Of a DNA stretch of 64,000 nt, positions 55,575-64,000 are shown in pieces. A program made the translations under genes and the position numbers. The notes below the pieces were generated by a model. It had not been told where the DNA came from and ran no database searches. It worked only from the letters and a program-made list of their open reading frames with translations. The stretch lies in assembly GCA_038380435.1 (NCBI GenBank), contig JAWZYU010000129.1, positions 657,501-721,500 of the forward strand, read 5' to 3'. Source of the DNA: Ryuthela nishihirai (taxonomy: Eukaryota > Arthropoda > Arachnida > Araneae > Heptathelidae). Position 1 is the stretch's first letter. Each line of letters begins with the position of its first letter.

Positions 55575-57120
55575 TGTATAAAACACAGAGATGACGTGAT
55601 CAACGCGGTTTCGACTGCTTTCAGAGATAAATCGTATGGTATGCATGTATGGAAAAAGCATTTCTAATGTGTCATGAACGCCATACAAGAAAAATATAAA
55701 TCGAAAGAAACATTCATATTCCAATATTCATCTCAATACATTTTTTCTCCTGAGGTCAATCGCAACATGTAGGTCAATGATCAAAAAATAGGAAACATTT
55801 CCGTAATACCTCAGTAGCAAAATAACAGACCCATGTCAAGAACTTATACATTGGGTTGGGTTGTTTTACCTCTGAGCGGCACTTTTTTGCACACCATGGG
55901 CTAAATGGCCAGGTTACATGGACCCCGAAGGCTCAGAGAAGGTTGGGGGAGGGGACCCACTGGAACAGCTTTTGGGAGACAGATGGTAGCCTCCCGTCAA
56001 GGCCATCCAGCGTGTTCTTTAACGTGCACAGGGTATGTCTCTCCGGCACACGGGGCCACGGCTTAACGTCCCATCCGACGGACGGCGGCCTTTCCAAGCC
56101 CATCGGTGTCCCCTACTAACCGTGGGCAGGGCGGGGAATTTTGCGGAGATAAATCTCAACGCTGACCCAGCTGTGACTCGAACCTGGGAACTACAGATTA
56201 CGAGCCTGGCGCGCTACCGACTGAGCCACCCCCGCCCCTAACTTATACAATATCATTTGCATTTCACATCTGTAACACCTACACAAGATATCTAAATCTC
56301 GTTAAAATTACCCCACCAATCACTCTAAATCGGAATATTTATTGACATAGTCTACCTTTAGCATAAAGAGCATTTTTTTTGAACACTTGAAACATTGAAG
56401 AAAACGTTTATGGTTCCTAATTTTCTAATTTTCTATATTATTATACCATGACGTGCACATAAGAGTTAATTTTGATTTGTCAACCACAACAGAAATATTA
56501 ATCTTGATATTATTATTCGTAAAAAAAAAAGTTTTCACCGAAAATGAATTTTCAAATACCGGAATTTTCAAAGCTTTAACGATGGGTAATCATATGAACG
56601 GCTGCTACGAACTAAAAAGCCCTGCAATATCGCAGTCCATCACTAGAATCTCACACGAAATATATTTAATAAAAAAATTGTTTATACCCTCTACCTCCTT
56701 CCCACTGTGGATGGTAGTAGTGTAAGACAAATCTTCCCGTGGATTTCTCATCACACAGAAAAAATAGCTTGCAATACGAAACTTCCAACTTTTCACTACG
56801 GCTTCGCAATGTTTCGTCTGTACCTCTCCGTACCTTACACAAGCATTTTCAATTTTCTCCAGAAAATTATTTATTACGTAACAGGTACATCGAAATATTT
56901 CACTTTTCAGATATTCATTCCCCTAAAGTAGCAATATTATGATTTACAAAAGCATTTGTAAAACTTGAATATGCATCTAATATACAAAATGTACTGGCAA
57001 CACAAGGAAAGAGTATTGCGGAAGTCACCTCGCTGTTTTACCTACTTTATTTCTAACCCTTATTCACATGCGGCACTAATTTTAGTGAATTCACTTATTT
57101 CCGATGCCTTAAAACCTTCA
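55575..57120 (+). repeat. Dispersed family D copy carrying a SINE-A
   Basis: Left end AAAACACAGAGATGACGTGA, middle CATTTTTTCTCCTGAGGTCA, then a SINE-A (55851-56239), then ACCGGAATTTTCAAAGCTTT and the right end near 57030 (AGTCACCTCGCTGTTTTACC). Diverged from the 46404 copy. Confidence 0.72.
55851..56239 (-). mobile_element. SINE-A, full length with target duplication
   Basis: AACTTATACA at 55841-55850 recurs at 56240-56249. A box intact; B box reads GGTTCGAGTCA. Very close to consensus throughout, so young. Confidence 0.93.
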
Positions 57121-57189
57121 AAAAAAAAAAAAAATTACAGTGCATATGAAAAAATAGATATGAAAAACTTTAACTATTAATTCTATTTT

Positions 57190-58434
57190 TTTAATTTAAA
57201 CACATTTTTTCATTATATAAATGTTATTTATCTCGTATAAAATGGAAGTTAAAATAGGAAAATGGCGGATTATGAGAAATAAGTCAACTCCTAAAATTAG
57301 TGCTGCCTGTGAATACGGGTTAAATGATAAAGTAGGAAAAAACCGAGATGACGTCAGCAGTACTGTTTTGTTTGTGTTGCCAGCAGATTTTGTATAATAT
57401 ATTACACGCAGTTAAAGTTTTAGAAATGCTTTTCTTAATCATAATAATGTTGCTTACCTAGGCAGCAACCATTTATACGTTTACGAACTGTTAAAGCTTT
57501 GGAAATTCCGGTTTTTGAAAAGTCGTTTCCGGTAAAAACTTAGGTTTTTGCGAGTAATCTCAAGATTAATATTATTTTTTTTGCCCAGAAATGAAAATTA
57601 AAAGTTATGCGCACGTCGTGGTGTAATAAGATAGAAAAATAGGAATGGATTGGCATCGCATAAAGGGTTTTGCCGAACGTTTGCAGTGTTTAAAATTTAC
57701 GTTTATGGTGAATAAATATTTCGTTCTAGAGTGAATGGTGGGGTAAAACTTATTTATTGAGAGATGAATTAAACAGTTGCAATTATATTTCTATAAATAG
57801 GAATTGACTACGAAATATTTGTGTTGACACGAAATAGGGTTCCCATTAATTGTAGCTATGGAAATGGCGTTTTTTGAACTACGTTATTTGCGTTTTTAGG
57901 GTTAAGAACGATAGGATAATTTTACAAATGCCGAGATGGAAAATAATTATTCGGTGGAATACACTAATTATTTTATGAAGAGTAAAACTGAAATCTAAAC
58001 GTGATTTGAAGTTTCATGTCAACTTTGCGTTTAATATTTTGTTTTTTGCGTGTTAAATATTCCAGCGTTCGTGATTTATATATTACGGTAACCAACGTTT
58101 TTATATTCGATATTACACGTAGGTCGTACAGGTGTGAGAGATATCTAATGCAAATGACATCGAATAAGATATTTTGCTACTAAGGTATTATGCCAATGTC
58201 ACCTTTCATTTCGTCCATCAGATAGGTATTGTGAGTGACTTCAGGAGAAAATATGATTTGGAAAATGTATTGAACTGAATAATGAACTGTGATTTCACAA
58301 TATAGTTTTGTTGTATGGCTTTCACGAGACGCTGATAATGCTTGTCCTCTTCACATTATAGAAATTATGCTGTAAAGTAACCGCGTTGCTGATGTCATCT
58401 CTGTGTTTTCTCCAATTTCTTATTATTAAGGCGC
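57190..58434 (-). mobile_element. Dispersed family D, inverted near-complete copy
   Basis: Reverse counterpart of 46404-47880: AACCGAGATGACGTCAGC near 57344, CGTGATTTATATATTACGGT, CTAAGGTATTATGCCAATGT and TGATGTCATCTCTGTGTTTT near 58398. It faces the 55575 copy tail to tail. It is cut by SINE-B at 58435. Confidence 0.75.
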
Positions 58435-58590
58435 AGCCCCGGGTAAGGCATGGATGTTCGTGTTGTTTCTGCTGAGGTCCTGCAATCCTCTCAGATCTAC
58501 TGTGGCATATAAACTGACAAGCTCCTGTCAGACCTCTGTGGAAAGCAGCTGCTTGAGGGGGTATTTATTATTATATTTATTATTTACACA
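58435..58590 (+). mobile_element. SINE-B, head truncated
   Basis: Starts GCCCCGGGTAAGGCATGG (end of the head) and includes body and a TATTTATTATTATATTTATT tail. Confidence 0.85.
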
Positions 58591-58740
58591 TAATTTAGTT
58601 TGCTTATTTATGGCAATGCGTAGCTCTTACACGGTACACGTGGGATATTTTATCCTTTAACAAGTCTAGGCAGGGAAAGTTTTCGTTATTCGATTAACTT
58701 TGGTTATTTGATGCCGATCCCCACTGCTACGTTATGTTGG

Positions 58741-59177
58741 GTTGTTTTACCTCTGAGCGGCACTGTTATTTCATTATTTCATTATTTATTTTGTTCTGAG
58801 CACCTGTTTGGGTTGTTTTACCTCTGAGCACACCATGGGCTAAATGGCCAGGTCACATGGACCCCAAAGGCTCGGAGAAGGTTGGGGGAGGGGACCCACT
58901 GGAACAGCTGTTGGGAGACAGATGGTAGCCTCCCGTCAAGGCCATCCAGCGTGTTCTTTAACGTGCACAGGGTATGGCTCTCCCGCACACGGGGCCAAGG
59001 CTTAACGTTCCATCCGACGGACGGCGGCATTTCCAAGCCCATCGGTGTCACCTACTGACCGTGGGCAAGGCGGGGAATTTTGCGGAGATAAATCTCAACG
59101 CTGACCTAGCTGGGACTCCAACCTGGGAACTACAGATTACGAGCCTGCCGCGCTACCGACTGAGCCACCCACGCCCC
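58741..59177 (-). mobile_element. SINE-A with duplicated 3' end and target duplication
   Basis: ACGTTATGTTGG at 58729-58740 recurs at 59178-59189. The 3' end appears twice (GGGTTGTTTTACCTCTGAGC at 58740 and 58810) separated by a (TTTCATTA)-like spacer, as if the RNA template or cDNA end was duplicated on insertion. Confidence 0.9.
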
Positions 59178-59189
59178 ACGTTATGTTGG

Positions 59190-59517
59190 ATAATATTCGT
59201 TCCTGTAATATTCACTAAATGGCTTCGGCCAGGTACGAGAAATGGTGAGAAAGGAAGCTTAAAGAAACAGAACTTTGTTGCGGATATGGAGAGGTGTCAC
59301 TTCCTTCGAAGTCGGAAAACAATTAAATCAACAATGTTATTTTCAGACGTCAGCAAAGAATTATTACGATTACTTTCAAACAGTATACAGTTAATGAAAT
59401 CTGTTGAAGTGAAACGTACGTAGTACCGTCGACATTTTTCAGTTTCCTTCTAGGCGCGCTGGCAACGTGCATGGCGCTAATGAAAAAAGAAAAGGCGATG
59501 CAGAAGGCAGGTAAAAG
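59190..59517. other. Short non-SINE stretch, part inverted at 33340-33410
   Basis: 59455-59515 (GCGCTGGCAACGTGCATGGC, AAAGGCGATGCAGAAGGCAG) is the reverse of 33340-33410. No gene. Confidence 0.5.
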
Positions 59518-59897
59518 ACCTGCCTACCTCTGAGCGGCACTTTTTTGCACACCACGGGCTAAATGGCCACGTCACATGGACCCCGAAGGCTCAGCGAAGG
59601 TTGGGGGAGGGGACCCACTGGAACAGCTGTTGGGAGACAGATGGTAGCCTCCCGTCAAGGCCATCCAGCGTGTTCTTTAACGTGCAGAGCGTATGTCTCT
59701 CCCGCACACGGGCCCACGGTTTAACGTCCTATCCGACGGACGGCGCCCTTTCCAAACCCAACGGTGTCCCCTACTGACAGTGGGCAGGGCGGGGAATTTT
59801 GCGGAGAAAAATCTGAACGCTGAACCAGCTGGGAGTCGAACCTGGGAACTACAGATTACGAGCCTGGCGCGCTACCGACTGAGCCACCCCGCCTCCG
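59518..59897 (-). mobile_element. SINE-A, full length
   Basis: CTACCTCTGAGCGGCACTTT to CGACTGAGCCACCCCGCC. B-box complement is changed (GGGAGTCGAACC). No clear target duplication; its two sides belong to different repeats, so it may sit at a rearrangement point. Confidence 0.88.
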
Positions 59898-61110
59898 TCT
59901 CCACGGTGTCAGATTGTTAATAAAACCAGTGAAGTTTGATAATTAAATTAATCAATCCCAGTTATTTAAGCTGAAACGTTATAGTGGAATTGTATGTAAT
60001 TTCCGGCTTTGATATTAAATTGCATTCGCATATTTTAAATATTAACGTTTCTGAAATATTGTAATATTACTATTAATCATTGCTAACTGTAGTTCGATTC
60101 TTGTGTACGTAAAATTTACGTGGTCTATGAACTTTATTCTAAATATACGTAATAAAATATATTATGGAAAAGAAGAAATGAATTGAGAGTAAAATTTGAC
60201 TCTAAAGTCAAAGCGAATATATGGTTGCTATCGTAACTAAGGGCGCCACGTGTGAAGCTATCTACGTGCACGTGCCATTGTAACATATTTGACCAATCGT
60301 AGAATAGGAACACGAACAACCGTTGGGAAAGGCGGGAAGAAGCAAATATTTCCTTAGAAACAAAATTAACGCCACCTAGAGGAATTTATTTCATTTAGCA
60401 ATAATTGTCGTACATGTGAATTTAATTAAGTACATAAGTTATATTTATGCATTCATGTTTCAAAACTTTAATCAACACTATTTGAATATTACCACATATA
60501 GTATGTTGGAATATAAATTTAGGACACTTTTTTGGGTGAGGGGAAATGTGAATTTTTTTTTTTTGTTACGGTTCAACTTATTTGGACTTCCGACCTTAAA
60601 TGTCGCACTGCAAACTGGACCTTAACCTGAAACATTCTGTGAAAATTTCGAGCGTGTACATTGATTTCCCCGATGCGTTATGACTGCCAGAGACAGGTAA
60701 TAAATGACACTCCGCAACTCGCTAAGTTATGACGCTGTATTCCGTATCATCTCATTGGGATAAAATTTACGAACAATAATAGGTTTTAAAACACAAAAAA
60801 ATACCCTTGATAATTAAGAGACATTAGAAAAACTATTTTATTTTACTACTTCAACTGATGCAGTATTTAATTAGTAACGCAAGTTCAGATGTTTAATAGC
60901 AGCGATATCTGTTTATTTAGTCTGAAACCCTAAAAGAAACAAGTTTAAAGGAAGGGAGAATGGAATAATCTACCTTTCATTGGGCAGAGCGATAAATATG
61001 TTTCCGTTTCCATTTCTATTTAAGTACGGAACTCATAAAGAATCCTCAGCGTTGAGATTTATCTCCGCAAAACTCCCCGCCCTTCCCACGATCAGTACTG
61101 GACACCGATA
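59898..61110. repeat. Inverted duplication arm, partner 26290-27480
   Basis: Reverse counterpart of 26290-27480, including the SINE-A head remnant at 61047-61110 that corresponds to 26250-26316. No gene. Confidence 0.75.
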
Positions 61111-61199
61111 GGCTTCGAATACAATATTCGCAATATAAAATTATCCATAACAGCAACATATTTTTAACGAATTTCTTTCTGTTTTACAGACTACACAGG

Positions 61200-62000
61200 G
61201 ATTAAGTGCTTAGCCGAGGAGTCATTTCATACCCTAAACATTTAACCTCTAATGATTATTTTATTTCGTAATCCAAAGATTCTTAACGTGTTAGGGAAAA
61301 GAGTGAAAATATCTTCATAAATATAATAAAGGAATAAAAAAACACCCCCTCAAGCAGCTGCTTGCAACAGCGATCTAACAGGAACCTGTCAGTTTACCCG
61401 CCATAGTCGAAGGTCTGTGAGGGTGGTGACCCCTTTAATTACTTTAATACACCATATATTAGATATGCGTTTGGTTGGGTTGTTTCATCTCTGAACGGTA
61501 GTTATTTGCACACAAGGGTCTAAATGGCGACGTCATAAAGAACCACAGGGATCAGTTTAGGTTGCGGGAAGCTGACCGAATGTTATGAGACAGATGAAAA
61601 AATAGGAGATTGGTTCCAGACGTGAAAAAAAACAACATACCCCCTCAAGCAGCTGCTTCCCACAGAGATCTGACAGGAAGCTGTCAGTTTATATGCCATA
61701 ATAGAAGGTCTGTGAGGATGGCAGGACCTCAGCACAAAAACGACACATACGTCCATGCCTTACCCGGGACTCGAACCCAGGTCCCTTAGACGTGAAAACC
61801 GAATACAAATGAGTTGTTTTCAAACAAGTGATATCAAAATGTTGAAGTCTTTATTTCATTTTTATTAATTTTAAGACATTTTTAATTTTATAAACTTAGT
61901 AGTTTTCAAATTAACACCTACCGGTTTGGTTTTAAAGAAAAGAAATATATAAGGAATTCTTCAATATTTTTTGGGTTTTTTTTATCTTTGTAGTTTTTTT
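61200..62000 (-). repeat. Composite block shared with 45421-46250 and 24.0-25.1 kb
   Basis: AT-rich block, SINE-B (61340-61430), SINE-A 3' part (61475-61600), SINE-B (61640-61800, B box GGTTCGAGTCC), then a tail with ACAAGTGATATCAAAA. Order and junctions equal those at 45.4-46.2 kb. Confidence 0.78.
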
Positions 62001-62005
62001 TAACT

Positions 62006-62352
62006 CAGTCGATAGCGCGCTAGGCTCGTAGTCTCTAGTTCCCAGGTTCGAGTCCCAGCTGGGTCAGCGTTGAGATTTATCTCCGCAAAATTTCCCGCCC
62101 TGCTCACGGTCAGTAGGGGACACCGGTGGTCTTGGAAAGGATGCCGTCCGTCGGATGGGGCGTTAAGCCTTGGCTCCGTGTGTGGGAGAGCCATATCCTG
62201 GATGGCCTTGACGGAAGGCTACCATCTGTCTCCCAACAGCTGTTCCAGTGGGTCCCCTCCGCCAACCTTCTCTGAGCCTTCGGGGCCCATGTGACCTGGC
62301 CATTTAGCCCATGGTGTGCAAAAAAGTGCCGCTCAGAGGTAAAACAACCCAA
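62006..62352 (+). mobile_element. SINE-A, small deletion near the middle
   Basis: The head is changed (AACTCAGTCGATAGCGCGC), B box GGTTCGAGTCC intact, a gap lies between GAGAGCCATA and TCCTGGATGG, and the 3' end is complete (GAGGTAAAACAACCC). Confidence 0.9.
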
Positions 62353-62399
62353 GCTATTAGATTATCTAAAAATTGTTTCAGGATGTTTCTGAAGGGTAA

Positions 62400-62797
62400 A
62401 ATAATTCATTTATACTACAGAAAATAAGTGATCTAAATAAATGCACCAAATTCTGTTTTAAATTTTTAAACGGTAAATAGGTTCCGGAAAAAAACGTGTA
62501 AAAAAAAATTCTAAAACAAAACACAGTGCATATGAAAAAATAGAAGATTGGTTCCAGACGTGAAAAAAAAAAACATACCCCCTCAAGCAGTTGCTTGCCA
62601 CAGAGATCTGATAGGAACCTGTCAGTTTATATGCAAGTGTTAGATTAATTATGTTTATGACTTTAAACACATGAGAGACCAAGACTAACGTATATTGCAG
62701 ATAAAAATGAGGGGAATTCCCGGAACTCAATGTTACCGTTTTTTCTGAATGGTTTCGTACAGTTTTTCGATCAAATGCAAAATAAAATGCATTAAAA
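62400..62797. other. AT-rich DNA with SINE-B tail fragment
   Basis: Contains a degraded T-rich block and a minus-strand SINE-B end (62576-62640, CTCAAGCAGTTGCTTGCC). The 127-codon minus frame spanning it is composite repeat sequence. Confidence 0.5.
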
Positions 62798-63530
62798 TGT
62801 TGAGTTGTTTTACCTCTGAGCGGCACTTTCTTACACACCATGGGCTAAATAGCCATGCCACATGGACCCCGTAGGCTCAGAGAAGGTTGGGGGATGGGAC
62901 CCACTTGAATAGCTGTTGTGAGACAGATGGTAATCTCCCGTCAAGGCCATCCAGTGTGTTCTTTATGGTACTTTTTTGAAAACCATGGGCTAAATGGCCA
63001 TGCCACATGGATCCCGAAGGCTCAGAGAAGGTTGGTGGAGGGTCCTCACTGGAACAGCTGTTGGGAGACAGACGGTAGCCTCCCGTCAAGGACATCCAGC
63101 GTGTTCTTTAACGTAAACAGGGTATGGTACTTTTTTGCAGACCATGGGCTAAATGGCCAGGTCACATGGACCCCGAAGGCTCAGAGAAAGTTGGGGGAGG
63201 CTAAACAGCTGTTGTGAGACAGATGATAGCCTCCCGTAAAGGCCACCCAGCGTGTTCTTTAACGTAAACAGGGTATGGTATTTTTTTGCAAACCATGGGT
63301 TAAATGGCCATGCCACATGGATCCCGAAGGCTCAGAGAAGGGTGGGGGAGGGTCCTCACTGGAAAAGCTGTTGGGAGACAGATCATAGGCTGCCGGCAAA
63401 GCCATGCAACGTGTTCTTTGACGTGCACAGTGTATGGCTTTTCCGCACACGGGGACACGGCCTAAGATCCCATTCGACGGATGGTGACACGGCCTAAGAT
63501 CCATCCGACGGCCTTTCCAAACTTATCGGT
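62798..63530 (-). repeat. Head-to-tail array of partial SINE-A copies
   Basis: Four SINE-A 3' segments follow each other; starts lie near 62798, 62970, 63127 and 63278. Copies are joined at TTCTTTAACGTAAACAGGGT followed by ATGGTACTTTTTTG. Period is about 155-170 bases. The last one continues through the variant body (GGCCTAAGATCC, itself repeated at about 63459 and 63491) to the arm A junction. Confidence 0.85.
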
Positions 63531-63724
63531 CAGTAGAACTAATGGTTGGCCGAGGAAAAAAAATTTTTTGCTTAATTTTTGATATCTTCATTTTCGTATT
63601 TGTCGTTACAGTAGGCGTAGAAATATATCTATATCGTAAATGATCAAACGGCAGTTTTTTTTTATGTACAGGTTTTCACATCTATTTGACCCATTACCGC
63701 CTGTCTGGATAGCCTTCTACAAAA
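63531..63724. repeat. Arm A fragment, as at 17330-17530
   Basis: From ATCGGTCAGTAGAACTAATG through GATCAAACGGCAGTTTTTTT to ACCGCCTGTCTGGATAGCCT. It shares with the 17.3-kb copy both the SINE-A junction and the ~350-base deletion after TACAGG. Confidence 0.85.
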
Positions 63725-63725
63725 T

Positions 63726-64000
63726 GGGGCGGGGGTGGCTCAGTCGGTAGCGCGCCAGGCTCGTAATCTGTAGTTCCCAGGTTCGAGTCCCAGCTGGGTC
63801 AGCGTTGAAATTTATCTCCGCAAAATTCCCCGCCCTGCCCACGGTCAGTAGGGGACACCGATGGGCTTGGAAAGGCCGCCGTCCGTCGGATGGGACGTTA
63901 AGCCGTGGCCCCGTATGCGGGAGAGCCATACCCTGTGCACGTTAAAGAACAGGCTGGATGGCCTTGACGGGAGGCTACCATCTGTCTCCCAACAGCTGTT
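63726..64000 (+). mobile_element. SINE-A, cut by the window end
   Basis: Near-consensus copy: GGGGCGGGGGTGGCTCAGTC, B box GGTTCGAGTCC, body to CTCCCAACAGCTGTT. It shows the canonical head and Pol III boxes most clearly. Confidence 0.93.

Noticed and set aside
63726..63800. True tRNA gene
   Set aside because: The A and B boxes and tRNA-like head belong to SINE-A; the same head is followed by the same body in every copy and the acceptor stem does not pair properly.

Overview
This is a eukaryotic, almost certainly metazoan window with no convincing host protein-coding gene. It holds part of a nuclear ribosomal DNA unit, a spliceosomal U2 snRNA gene, and about 50 kb of AT-rich DNA packed with retrotransposons, SINEs and dispersed repeats. 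The rRNA sequences, an arthropod-type U2 start (GATCAAAG) and an R2-clade element with three zinc fingers suggest an arthropod. An 18S of about 1.81 kb once its insertion is removed would fit a chelicerate, but that is only a guess.

1-9.2 kb, read on the minus strand: 18S (9208-6843), ITS1 with six tandem ~95-bp units, 5.8S, a short ITS2 and the first ~900 bases of 28S. The unit is damaged twice. The 18S carries a 540-bp insertion flanked by perfect 15-bp direct repeats. The 28S loses homology in the D2 region near 4672 and is followed by two ITS1-like modules where the 28S core should be. Beyond them lies an R2-clade retrotransposon on the same strand, open for 702 codons and cut by the window edge inside its reverse transcriptase.

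9.2-13.8 kb: upstream spacer. A GC-rich external transcribed spacer gives way to AT-rich IGS, with a second GC-rich island at 12.3-12.5 kb that shares short motifs with the first and may be a spacer promoter.

13.8-33.2 kb and 44.3-64 kb: two tRNA-derived SINE families dominate, called here SINE-A (~385 bp, strong A and B boxes, 10-14-bp target duplications) and SINE-B (~190 bp, ending in TATTTATTT-like tails). There is also a 5S-rRNA-derived SINE, fragments of an RTE-like LINE, a dispersed family whose ends carry TGACGTCA, a hAT-like terminus, and long direct and inverted duplications (24-27 kb against 60-62 kb; 27-29.6 kb against 51-53.5 kb).

33.5-40.5 kb: a nearly full-length but decayed L1/Tx1-like LINE, with a zinc-knuckle ORF1 and an APE endonuclease/RT ORF2, the latter broken by four exact copies of a 70-bp segment. 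41.5-43.9 kb: a U2 snRNA gene on the minus strand, split by two retroelement insertions. The larger is flanked by 19-22-bp target duplications, encodes an N-terminal zinc-finger protein but no RT, and resembles an internally deleted U2-targeting element of Utopia (NeSL-group) type. The branch-point-pairing GTAGTA of U2 is lost at the junction. The unifying theme is target-specific retrotransposition into multicopy RNA genes (28S/ITS, 18S, U2), together with SINEs built from 5S rRNA and tRNAs.
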